From assembly GCF_014193255.1 (NCBI RefSeq), contig NZ_JACHZB010000011.1, positions 1 through 64,000 on the forward strand: 64,000 nucleotides of DNA, read 5' to 3'. The stretch's first letter is position 1. Every line of letters begins with the position of its first letter. This DNA comes from Rhizobium sp. BK196. GTDB lineage: Bacteria; Pseudomonadota; Alphaproteobacteria; Rhizobiales; Rhizobiaceae. Shown here in pieces: positions 16,397 through 23,925 of this stretch. The notes below the pieces were generated by a model. The model ran no database searches, had not been told where the DNA came from, and worked only from the letters and a program-made list of their open reading frames with translations. Made by a program: the position numbers and the translations under genes.

Positions 16397-16579
16397 ATGC
16401 CGGCTTCGCGGAAATCAGGCAAGGTATTCTACAGGCTGCGGCCGGCCAGAGAGGGCCAGCCGCCGTTCGTCGATATCCGACTGCCCGGCGGGGTGATCAT
16501 CCGCCAGGTCGATGAGGCCCTGCATCGCAAAGCACTCGCGAAAGCCGCCAAGGCTCTTAAAGAGAGGCTCGGCGGCTGA
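16397..16579 (+). CDS. Small conserved-looking hypothetical protein (60 aa)
   Basis: I do not recognise this 60-residue basic protein. It reads as a beta-rich start (KVFYRLRPA, FVDIRLPGG) followed by a Lys/Ala helix (RKALAKAAKALKERLGG). Support for it being real: AGGAG before the ATG, a TGATG overlap with the next gene, and position inside the his operon. No membrane segment or known motif is visible. Confidence 0.6.
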   Translation: MPASRKSGKVFYRLRPAREGQPPFVDIRLPGGVIIRQVDEALHRKALAKAAKALKERLGG

Positions 16580-17133
16580 TGCAGGAGACCTTCCCAGGGA
16601 ACGAGAATTCACGGCTGCGATCGGGTGAAATAAGCGCCGGCGATCTCGCCGAAGCGGTGCTGGAATTCTACATCGAAGGCGAAGACGATCTGATCGGTCT
16701 GCTTGCCTATGCGCTTTACGAGCGCCAGAAGCGCGACTTCGTCGTCAGCCATCGCAAGCGTAATGCAGGCCGCTCACCAAACGAGGCGGAAATCGCGGCG
16801 GTGACGAGCAACTACCTCTCGGCCGATCTGCGCAACACGCTGCGCGACCGCGCCTCGCAGATCCTGTCGAGCTATGCCGAAACCTATGTCGAAGCCATGG
16901 AGCCCCAGATTCAGCTCGTCGCAACCAACAGCGAGGCATTGCGCCAGGTGCGCGATATCGAAAAGTCGGTGAAGAAGCGTGCCGGCTTCTGGCGTCAGGT
17001 GCGGGTGGGTTTCACCATAACCTTGCTGCTAATCGTGCTTTTTGCAACGCTCACCATTGCCGCTGTCTTTTTTCGCTCGGATATCGTAGATGCGTGGAAT
17101 GCACTGATGGTGCCAACGACGCTACGGACTTGA
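16579..17133 (+). CDS. Hypothetical protein with C-terminal membrane anchor
   Basis: A 184-residue protein without a family I can name. About 140 residues are acidic-to-mixed helical sequence (EFYIEGEDDLIGLLAYALYE near residue 30). A hydrophobic stretch, GFTITLLLIVLFATLTIAAV (about 149-168), follows and a short tail ends the protein. That suggests a tail-anchored or single-pass inner membrane protein with its bulk in the cytoplasm. It overlaps the 60-residue gene upstream and ends 5 bases before hisA, so it is transcribed with the his genes. Confidence 0.7.
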   Translation: MQETFPGNENSRLRSGEISAGDLAEAVLEFYIEGEDDLIGLLAYALYERQKRDFVVSHRKRNAGRSPNEAEIAAVTSNYLSADLRNTLRDRASQILSSYAETYVEAMEPQIQLVATNSEALRQVRDIEKSVKKRAGFWRQVRVGFTITLLLIVLFATLTIAAVFFRSDIVDAWNALMVPTTLRT

Positions 17134-17138
17134 GACGA

Positions 17139-17885
17139 ATGATCCTTTTTCCCGCGATCGACCTGAAGGGCGGACAATGCGTTCGCCTGAAGCTCGGCGA
17201 CATGCAACAGGCAACGGTCTACAATACCGATCCGGCTGCCCAGGCGAAATCTTTCGAGGAGCAGGGTTTCGAATGGCTGCACGTGGTCGATCTCGACGGC
17301 GCCTTTGCGGGACATTCGGCCAATGGCGATGCGGTTGAAGCGATCCTGAAGGCCACGAAAAACCCTGTTCAGCTCGGCGGCGGCATCCGTGCGCTCGATC
17401 ATATCGAGAACTGGCTGTCGCGCGGACTGCGCCGCGTGATCCTCGGCACGATTGCCGTGCGTGATCCGGCACTTGTTATCGAAGCCTGCAAGACATTTCC
17501 GGGCCGCGTTGCCGTCGGCATCGACGCCAAGGGCGGCAAGGTGGCCGTAGAAGGCTGGGCGGAGGCTTCCGAGCTCGGCATCATCGAACTCGCAAAGAAA
17601 TTCGAAGGCGCCGGCGTCGCCGCAATCATCTATACGGATATCGACCGCGACGGCATCCTGACCGGCATCAACTGGACATCGACGCTGGAGCTGGCGGACG
17701 CCGTCTCTATTCCTGTCATCGCATCAGGAGGACTTGCCTCGATCGACGACATCAAGCGCATGCTGCAGCCGGATGCCCGCAAGCTCGAAGGCGCCATTTC
17801 CGGCCGCGCCCTTTACGACGGCCGGATCGATCCCAAGGAGGCGCTCGATCTCATCAAGGCCGCCCGGGCGAAGGAGACTGCATAA
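17139..17885 (+). CDS. hisA: ProFAR isomerase HisA
   Basis: A 248-residue (beta-alpha)8 barrel isomerase for the fourth step of histidine synthesis. It begins MILFPAIDLKGGQCVRL with catalytic Asp8, and has the phosphate loops LGGGIR and VIASGGLAS and the second acid in YTDIDRDG. The frame extends 45 bases upstream, but ATG 17139 gives the canonical start. Its stop overlaps the hisF ATG. Confidence 0.97.
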   Translation: MILFPAIDLKGGQCVRLKLGDMQQATVYNTDPAAQAKSFEEQGFEWLHVVDLDGAFAGHSANGDAVEAILKATKNPVQLGGGIRALDHIENWLSRGLRRVILGTIAVRDPALVIEACKTFPGRVAVGIDAKGGKVAVEGWAEASELGIIELAKKFEGAGVAAIIYTDIDRDGILTGINWTSTLELADAVSIPVIASGGLASIDDIKRMLQPDARKLEGAISGRALYDGRIDPKEALDLIKAARAKETA

Positions 17886-18673
17886 TGAGCCTGAAAGCCC
17901 GCGTTATCCCCTGTCTCGACGTCAAGGACGGCCGTGTCGTCAAGGGCGTCAATTTCCTCAATCTGGTCGATGCCGGCGATCCCGTCGAAGCGGCCAAGGC
18001 CTATGATGCGGCCGGTGCCGATGAGCTCTGCTTCCTCGACATCACCGCGTCCTCGGACAATCGCGAGACGATCTTCGATGTCGTGGCGCGCGCGGCAGAG
18101 CAGTGCTTCATGCCGCTCACAGTCGGCGGCGGCGTTCGCACCATCGCCGACATCCGCAAGCTCCTGCTTTGCGGTGCCGACAAGGTCTCGATCAATTCGG
18201 CTGCCGTCAACAATCCGGATTTTGTAGCCGAAGCGGCTGACAAGTTCGGTGACCAGTGCATCGTCGTGTCGATCGATGCCAAGCGGCGCCTCACGCAGCA
18301 GGTCGGCGGAGACAATCTCAGCGCCTGGGAGATCTATACGCATGGCGGCCGCAACGCCACCGGCATCGATGCGGTGGAATTCGCCCAGAAGATGGTCGCC
18401 CGGGGCGCCGGCGAGTTGCTCGTCACCTCCATGGACCGCGACGGCACGAAGATCGGCTATGATCTGGAGCTGACACGGGCGATTGCCGATTCCGTCCGCG
18501 TGCCGGTCATTGCGTCGGGCGGTGTGGGCGACCTCGACGATCTCGTGGCCGGTGTGAAGGAAGGTCATGCCAATGCGGTGCTTGCCGCGTCAATCTTCCA
18601 TTTCGGCACCTATTCCGTCGGCGAAGCAAAACACTATATGTCAGAGCGCGGCATCGCGATGCGCCTCGACTGA
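17885..18673 (+). CDS. hisF: Imidazole glycerol phosphate synthase cyclase subunit HisF
   Basis: A 262-residue barrel enzyme forming IGP and AICAR with ammonia channelled from HisH. Catalytic Asp is in RVIPCLDVKDGRVVKG near residue 11, the second acid is in TSMDRDGTKIGYD, and the phosphate loops are TVGGGVRT and VIASGGVGD. It starts one base inside the hisA stop codon. Confidence 0.97.
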   Translation: MSLKARVIPCLDVKDGRVVKGVNFLNLVDAGDPVEAAKAYDAAGADELCFLDITASSDNRETIFDVVARAAEQCFMPLTVGGGVRTIADIRKLLLCGADKVSINSAAVNNPDFVAEAADKFGDQCIVVSIDAKRRLTQQVGGDNLSAWEIYTHGGRNATGIDAVEFAQKMVARGAGELLVTSMDRDGTKIGYDLELTRAIADSVRVPVIASGGVGDLDDLVAGVKEGHANAVLAASIFHFGTYSVGEAKHYMSERGIAMRLD

Positions 18674-18689
18674 GTTTGAAAGCAGTATC

Positions 18690-19013
18690 ATGAGCGGATT
18701 TTCCCTTTCCGACCTCGAACGGATCGTCGAAGAGCGGGCTAAGGCCTCCCCGGACGAATCCTGGACCGCCAAGCTGGTGGCGGGCGGACAGCAGAAAGCA
18801 GCCAAGAAACTCGGCGAGGAAGCGATCGAAGCTGTCATGGCCGCCGTCACAAACGATCGCGATAACCTCACCTATGAAGCAGCCGATGTCCTGTATCACC
18901 TATTGGTCGTATTGAAGATTGCTGAAATACCGGTAGAGAATGTCATGACCGAACTTGCGCGGCGGACCGCACAATCCGGCCTCAAGGAAAAGGCCAGCCG
19001 GCAGAGTTCATGA
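18690..19013 (+). CDS. hisE: Phosphoribosyl-ATP pyrophosphatase HisE
   Basis: A 107-residue all-helical MazG-fold enzyme for the second step of histidine synthesis. It has KKLGEEAIEAVMAAV and EAADVLYHLLVVL, which carry the Glu/Asp metal ligands. It is separate from HisI, as in many alphaproteobacteria. ATG 18690 is chosen over the longer open frame because that would overlap hisF. The last codons overlap coaA by 4 bases. Confidence 0.95.
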   Translation: MSGFSLSDLERIVEERAKASPDESWTAKLVAGGQQKAAKKLGEEAIEAVMAAVTNDRDNLTYEAADVLYHLLVVLKIAEIPVENVMTELARRTAQSGLKEKASRQSS

Positions 19014-20005
19014 GCATCGCGACACAGATTATCGGAGTGGCGGAAAAGGTGGATGACTTCCAGACCGCTTCTTATTCTCCCTACCATTTCTTCAGCTCGG
19101 ATCAGTGGGCAAAGTTTCGAGCCGATACGCCGCTGACGCTGACGGGAGACGAGGTCAAACGGTTGCGCTCCATGGGCGATCCAATCGACCTCGATGAAGT
19201 TAGGCGCATCTACCTGTCGCTCTCTCGTCTGCTTTCGGCGCATGTTGAATCTTCGCAGTTGCTGTTCAAGCAGCGCAATCGGTTCCTCAGCCTGTCGAAT
19301 GTGACCAAGACGCCGTTCGTGATCGGTATTGCGGGATCGGTGGCTGTCGGTAAATCCACGACGGCGCGTATTCTAAAGGAGCTGCTTGGCCGGTGGCCGT
19401 CCAGTCCTAAGGTCGATCTCGTCACTACGGACGGTTTTCTCCATCCGAACACGGTGCTGAAGCGCGAGAACCTGATGCAGCGCAAGGGTTTCCCGGAAAG
19501 TTACGACACCGGCGCAATCCTGCGTTTCCTGTCGGCGATCAAGGCCGGCCTGCCGGATGTGAAGGCGCCCTCTTATTCGCACCTCGTTTATGACGTGCTG
19601 CCGGACGAGTACAAGATCGTCGACCGGCCCGACATCCTGATCTTCGAGGGCATCAACGTCCTGCAATCGCGTGACCTGCCGGCAGACGGCAAGATCGTGC
19701 CGATGGTGTCCGACTTCTTCGACTTTTCGATCTATATCGACGCTGAAGAAACACAAATCCATAACTGGTACGTGACGCGCTTCATGCGCCTCAGGGAAAC
19801 CGCCTTCCGGGATCCGGATTCCTACTTCCACCGTTATGCGTCAATCAGCGAGGAAGAAGCCGTTGCGATTGCCGAAGACCTCTGGGCGAATATCAATCTC
19901 AAGAACCTGCGCCAGAATATCCTGCCTACACGGCCGCGCGCCGATCTCATCCTGCGCAAGGGCAAGGATCACCTGATCGAGCAGGTAGCGCTGCGCAAAC
20001 TCTGA
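19010..20005 (+). CDS. coaA: Pantothenate kinase, type I
   Basis: A 331-residue CoaA-type kinase catalysing the first committed step of coenzyme A synthesis. The P-loop is GIAGSVAVGKSTTAR (about residue 105). TTDGFLHPN, KGFPESYD and LIFEGINVLQ are family hallmarks. It starts inside hisE (ATGA overlap), a rhizobial arrangement linking his and CoA genes in one message. Convergent with alkB 10 bases on; no terminator hairpin is visible between them. Confidence 0.96.
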   Translation: MSIATQIIGVAEKVDDFQTASYSPYHFFSSDQWAKFRADTPLTLTGDEVKRLRSMGDPIDLDEVRRIYLSLSRLLSAHVESSQLLFKQRNRFLSLSNVTKTPFVIGIAGSVAVGKSTTARILKELLGRWPSSPKVDLVTTDGFLHPNTVLKRENLMQRKGFPESYDTGAILRFLSAIKAGLPDVKAPSYSHLVYDVLPDEYKIVDRPDILIFEGINVLQSRDLPADGKIVPMVSDFFDFSIYIDAEETQIHNWYVTRFMRLRETAFRDPDSYFHRYASISEEEAVAIAEDLWANINLKNLRQNILPTRPRADLILRKGKDHLIEQVALRKL

Positions 20006-20015
20006 AGAACGTGGG

Positions 20016-20627
20016 TCAGGGATTGACGCGGCGGAGCGTCAGATTGATGCGGCCGCCATTCTTCAGAAGCGTCGAGGTGGCCGGGTAGATGCGGTCGACG
20101 CCATGGAAGCAGAGGCGTCCCTCCCCACCGAGAATGACGAGATCTCCGCTCGATAGCTTGAAAGATATGGTCTTGTCGTTGCGGTTCAGACCGCCCACGC
20201 GAAACAGGCAGGCGTTGCCGAGCGAAATCGAGACGACAGGCGCTTTCAGGTCGTTCTCGTCCTTATCCTGGTGCAGGCCCATGCGCGCCGCATCCGAATA
20301 GAAATTGACGAGGCAAGCTTCGGGCGGCTTATCATAGGCCGAAACATCGCTCCAGATTTGCAGCAATTCCGCAGGGATGGGCGGCCATGGCCTGCCGGTC
20401 GCCGGATGCATCGACTGGTAGCGATAGCCGCGTTCCTTATCCGTCACCCAACCAAGCGAACCGCAATTGGTCATCCGGACCGACATCGGCTTGCCGGTGC
20501 CGGGCATGACCGGCACGTAAAGTGGCGCTTCTGCGACGATAGTCCTGATGATGCCGACCAGCGCCTCCTGACGGGCACGATCCAGGTATCCTGGAAGGTG
20601 GCGGACGCCGCTCAGGAGTTCCGGCAT
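20016..20627 (-). CDS. alkB: AlkB-type 2-oxoglutarate/Fe(II) dioxygenase
   Basis: A 203-residue DNA/RNA alkylation repair oxygenase. Iron ligands are seen in LHQDKDEND (HxD) and CFHGVDRI (His), and the 2-oxoglutarate arginines in RINLTLRRV at the C-terminus. YQSMHPATGRPWPPIP fits the AlkB nucleotide-recognition region. It should remove 1-methyladenine and 3-methylcytosine lesions by oxidative demethylation. Two bases separate it from arfB upstream, so they probably share a transcript. Confidence 0.94.
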   Translation of the reverse strand: MPELLSGVRHLPGYLDRARQEALVGIIRTIVAEAPLYVPVMPGTGKPMSVRMTNCGSLGWVTDKERGYRYQSMHPATGRPWPPIPAELLQIWSDVSAYDKPPEACLVNFYSDAARMGLHQDKDENDLKAPVVSISLGNACLFRVGGLNRNDKTISFKLSSGDLVILGGEGRLCFHGVDRIYPATSTLLKNGGRINLTLRRVNP

Positions 20628-20628
20628 G

Positions 20629-21066
20629 TCATTCTCCGCCGCCCGGCCGGCCGCGCATCTTCTTGACTTCCGAGCGGCCGGATTTTTCCTTTAGGCGCCG
20701 TTCAATCGAGCCTTTGGTCGGCTTTGTTTTCTTACGCGGCGGCGGTGGCGGCTTGGCGGCCTCCAGGATCAGTTCCTTCAGCCGCTCGCGCGCATCCTCG
20801 CGGTTGCGGTCCTGGCTGCGGAACCGGCTTGCCTCGATCATCAGCACACCGTCCTTCGACATGCGCCTGCCGGCGAGCTTGATCGCATTGGCCTTGACCC
20901 GCTCGTTGAGCGAGGGCGAGTTCGGGATGTTGAAGAAGAGTTGGACGGCGGTCGACACCTTGTTGACGTTCTGACCGCCCGGACCGCCCGCCAGAACGAA
21001 CTGCTCCGTCAGCTCCCATCCGGCGATGGTGATCCTGTCATCGATGTAGAGCGCGTCGCTGGCCAT
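20629..21066 (-). CDS. arfB: ArfB (YaeJ) ribosome-rescue peptidyl-tRNA hydrolase
   Basis: A 145-residue rescue factor that hydrolyses peptidyl-tRNA on stalled ribosomes. The GGQ loop is in LAGGPGGQNVNKVSTAVQL near residue 30. The long basic C-terminal tail (KPPPPPRKKTKPTKGSIERR onward) enters the mRNA channel in characterised homologues. ATG 21066 is chosen; the open frame further upstream would start within an inverted repeat. Confidence 0.93.
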   Translation of the reverse strand: MASDALYIDDRITIAGWELTEQFVLAGGPGGQNVNKVSTAVQLFFNIPNSPSLNERVKANAIKLAGRRMSKDGVLMIEASRFRSQDRNREDARERLKELILEAAKPPPPPRKKTKPTKGSIERRLKEKSGRSEVKKMRGRPGGGE

Positions 21067-21105
21067 GCCGCCTTCTAGCGCATAATGACTGCGAATTGAA
21101 AGCGG

Positions 21106-21138
21106 GTGAAACCCGGCGCTGGAGCGATCGGGTTTCAC
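21106..21138. repeat. Perfect 10-bp-arm inverted repeat between arfB and pckA
   Basis: GTGAAACCCG (21106-21115) and CGGGTTTCAC (21129-21138) are exact reverse complements around a 13-base loop. It may end the pckA transcript, but no T run follows on the minus strand, so it is not a textbook terminator. Confidence 0.65.
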
Positions 21139-21146
21139 GTGAATCG
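21131..21146. promoter_or_regulatory. Weak parS-like site
   Basis: GGTTTCACGTGAATCG matches the ParB site consensus TGTTTCACGTGAAACA at 13 of 16 positions, including the whole GTTTCACGTGAA core. It shares half with the adjacent inverted repeat, which may explain the match by chance. It is about 40 kb from the probable oriC. Confidence 0.35.
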
Positions 21147-21164
21147 ACTGGTTCCAGTACCGAG

Positions 21165-22775
21165 TTACTCGGCTGCAACCTTGATGCCGGGCGCTGCATC
21201 GCGCACGCCGCCGTCGACATGGTTTTCGAACTTGGCGAAGTTGGCGATGAACATGGAGACCAGCTTTTCGGCCTGCGCGTCATAAGCCTGCTTATCGGCC
21301 CAAGTCGAACGCGGATCGAGGATGCAGGTATCAACGCCTTCGACTGCGACCGGAACGGCGAAGCCGAAATTCGGATCGATGCGAAGCTCGACCTTGGCGA
21401 GTTCGCCGGAAAGGGCGGCCGTCAGAAGTGCGCGCGTTGCCTTGATCGGCATGCGCTTGCCGATGCCGTAAGCACCACCGGTCCAGCCAGTGTTGACTAG
21501 CCAGCACTCGACGCCGTGTCGGCCGATGAGCTCCTTCAGCAGATTGCCGTATTCGGCGGGATGACGCGGCATGAAGGGGGCGCCGAAGCAGGTCGAGAAG
21601 GTTGCTTCCGGCTCCGTGACACCCTTTTCCGTGCCTGCCACCTTGGCGGTGTAGCCGGATAGGAAGTGGTACATGGCCTGCTCGGGCGTCAGCTTGGCGA
21701 TCGGCGGCATGACACCGAAGGCATCAGCCGTCAGCATGATGATCGTCTTCGGATGAGGCGCAAGGCCGGTTTCCGATGCATTCGGAATAAAATCCATCGG
21801 GTAGGCACAGCGCGTGTTTTCGGTCAGCGACGCGTCGTCGAAATCCGGCTCGCGGTTTTCGTTGAGAACGACGTTTTCAAGCACGGTGCCGAAGCGCTGG
21901 GTCGTTGCGTAGATCTCCGGCTCCGCCTCTGCCGAGAGGCGAATGGTCTTGGCATAGCAGCCGCCTTCGAAATTGAAGATGCCGTTTTCGCCCCAGCCAT
22001 GCTCGTCATCGCCGATCAATGTGCGGGCCGGATCTGCCGAAAGCGTCGTCTTGCCGGTGCCCGAGAGACCGAAGAAGACGGCGGCGTCGCCTGCCGGGCC
22101 GACATTGGCGGAGCAGTGCATTGGCATCACGCCCTTTTCCGGCAGCAGATAGTTCAGCACAGTGAAGACCGATTTCTTCATCTCGCCGGCATAGGAGGTG
22201 CCAGCAATCAGAACGATGCCGTTCGTCAGATCGCAGGCGATCACCGTTTCAGTGCGGCAGCCATAACGATCCGGATTGGCCTTGAAGCTCGGAAGGTCGA
22301 TGATCGTCAGCTTCGGTGCGAAGCTTGCAAGCGTATCGGCCTTCGGACGGATCAGCAGGTTGCGGATGAAAAGCGAATGCCAGGCGAATTCGGTCACAAC
22401 GCGAGTCGGCAGCGCGTGGCCTGCATCGGCGCCGCCGACGAGATCCTGTACGAAGAGGTCCTTGCCGGCCGCGTGGGCCAGCATGTCCTTATGCAGCAGG
22501 GCGAAATGCTCCGGCGACATCGGCTTGTTGTTGTCCCACCAGATCTGGCCGTCGGTGTTTTCATCGCGGACGACGAACTTGTCACGTGGCGAGCGGCCTG
22601 TGTGCTGGCCGGTGGTGGCACGGAGGGCGCCCTGGGCTGTCAGTTCGGCCTCTCCCCGGCGAATCGCTTCCTCATAGAGAAGAGCGGCGGAGAGGTTGTA
22701 ACGTACGCTCCGTACGCCGCTGAAACCGATCGTCGCCAGCTCGATTGCCTGGTTATGAACTCCGAACGTCTCCAT
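21165..22775 (-). CDS. pckA: Phosphoenolpyruvate carboxykinase (ATP)
   Basis: A 536-residue enzyme converting oxaloacetate and ATP to PEP, the entry to gluconeogenesis when rhizobia grow on dicarboxylates. The kinase-1a P-loop is GLSGTGKTTLSADP (about residue 235), followed by DDEHGW with metal-binding acids. TGQHTGRSPRDKFVV and the C-terminal NTGWTGGAYG are also typical. It is monocistronic and divergent from chvI. Two palindromes in the 319-bp upstream gap (22885-22929) are candidate operators. Confidence 0.97.
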   Translation of the reverse strand: METFGVHNQAIELATIGFSGVRSVRYNLSAALLYEEAIRRGEAELTAQGALRATTGQHTGRSPRDKFVVRDENTDGQIWWDNNKPMSPEHFALLHKDMLAHAAGKDLFVQDLVGGADAGHALPTRVVTEFAWHSLFIRNLLIRPKADTLASFAPKLTIIDLPSFKANPDRYGCRTETVIACDLTNGIVLIAGTSYAGEMKKSVFTVLNYLLPEKGVMPMHCSANVGPAGDAAVFFGLSGTGKTTLSADPARTLIGDDEHGWGENGIFNFEGGCYAKTIRLSAEAEPEIYATTQRFGTVLENVVLNENREPDFDDASLTENTRCAYPMDFIPNASETGLAPHPKTIIMLTADAFGVMPPIAKLTPEQAMYHFLSGYTAKVAGTEKGVTEPEATFSTCFGAPFMPRHPAEYGNLLKELIGRHGVECWLVNTGWTGGAYGIGKRMPIKATRALLTAALSGELAKVELRIDPNFGFAVPVAVEGVDTCILDPRSTWADKQAYDAQAEKLVSMFIANFAKFENHVDGGVRDAAPGIKVAAE

Positions 22776-22884
22776 AGCTTTTCCCTTCGCTGAGGCGCCT
22801 TGGCCATTAAAATCTGCCTGAAAGTAAAAGGAGAAATTTTAAATGGCAATAGCATTAATCCCGAAAAATACAATGATATCAAAC

Positions 22885-22902
22885 AATTAATCGATTTAAA
22901 TT
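22885..22902. promoter_or_regulatory. CG-centred palindrome upstream of pckA (operator candidate 1)
   Basis: AATTAATCGATTTAAATT is built around the perfect core AATCGATT centred on CG at 22892/22893, the form bound by LacI/GalR-family repressors. A LacI/GalR regulator called PckR controls pckA in Sinorhizobium meliloti, so the site could be for that protein; the link is inference. It lies about 110 bases upstream of the pckA start. The whole gap 22776-23094 is AT-rich and has no other gene. Confidence 0.5.
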
Positions 22903-22913
22903 CCGTAAGCCAG

Positions 22914-22929
22914 TTTTAAATCGTTTGAA
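22914..22929. promoter_or_regulatory. CG-centred imperfect palindrome (operator candidate 2)
   Basis: TTTTAAATCGTTTGAA is centred on CG at 22922/22923, exactly 30 bp from the centre of the first palindrome, which would place both on the same DNA face. The match is weaker, with two mismatched pairs in the arms. Confidence 0.4.
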
Positions 22930-23094
22930 GACCTCCTGTTGAAACAACTAGTCGCACCACTTTTGATTGTGAACCGCCAGAACTGGCAATCTACCCCTTT
23001 ATCTTTGCCACAATTTGTTCCACCTTTATCCTCCATAAGCGCAACCGGTCACGAAGACCGCCTGGGGACGACCAATCCGGGAGATTGCGCACTG

Positions 23095-23850
23095 ATGACG
23101 GAGACCAACACCATGCCGACAATCGCGCTCGTTGATGACGACCGCAACATCCTCACTTCCGTGTCGATTGCACTGGAAGCCGAAGGATATAAGGTCGAGA
23201 CCTACACGGACGGCGCTTCTGCGCTGGATGGTCTACTCGCTCGCCCGCCGCAGCTGGCGATTTTCGATATCAAGATGCCACGCATGGACGGCATGGAGCT
23301 GCTGCGCCGCCTCCGCCAGAAATCGGACATGCCCGTCATCTTTCTCACCTCCAAGGATGAAGAGATCGACGAACTCTTCGGCCTGAAGATGGGCGCAGAC
23401 GATTTCATCACCAAGCCTTTCTCGCAGCGTCTTCTGGTCGAGCGTGTTCGCGCCGTTTTGCGCCGCGCTTCGAGCCGTGAAGCAGCCGCAACCGGCGGCG
23501 TTGCCGCTGTCGGCACGCCAAAGGCGGGTGCGGTTCAGCAGGCCCGTTCGCTCGAGCGCGGCCAGCTGGTCATGGACCAGGAACGCCACACCTGCACCTG
23601 GAAGGGTGAGGCCGTCACCCTCACCGTCACGGAATTCCTTATTCTGCATTCGCTGGCCCAGCGCCCGGGTGTGGTGAAAAGCCGCGATGCCCTGATGGAT
23701 GCCGCTTATGACGAACAGGTGTATGTTGATGACCGCACCATCGACAGCCACATCAAGCGGCTGCGCAAGAAGTTCAAGATGGTCGATACTGACTTTGATA
23801 TGATTGAAACGCTTTACGGTGTGGGTTACCGCTTCCGCGAAGCAGCCTGA
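23095..23850 (+). CDS. chvI: Response regulator ChvI (OmpR family)
   Basis: A 251-residue OmpR/PhoB-type regulator. The receiver has ALVDDDRNIL, phospho-acceptor Asp58 in IFDIKMPRMDG, TSKD and ITKPFS. A linker rich in Ala and Gly follows. The winged-helix domain has LTVTEFLILHSLAQRPGVV and DRTIDSHIKRLRKKF. It pairs with ChvG in the acid- and envelope-responsive system (ExoS-ChvI in Sinorhizobium) controlling exopolysaccharide, motility and symbiosis genes. ATG 23095 and ATG 23113 (codon 7) are both possible starts; homologues often begin at the second. Confidence 0.94.
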   Translation: MTETNTMPTIALVDDDRNILTSVSIALEAEGYKVETYTDGASALDGLLARPPQLAIFDIKMPRMDGMELLRRLRQKSDMPVIFLTSKDEEIDELFGLKMGADDFITKPFSQRLLVERVRAVLRRASSREAAATGGVAAVGTPKAGAVQQARSLERGQLVMDQERHTCTWKGEAVTLTVTEFLILHSLAQRPGVVKSRDALMDAAYDEQVYVDDRTIDSHIKRLRKKFKMVDTDFDMIETLYGVGYRFREAA

Positions 23851-23925
23851 CGCCAAGAGGCGCGGCAAGAGACGATTGAGGGCGGCGGGCCAATCAAACG
23901 GCCCCGCCCTGCGAAAGGGCCGTCA

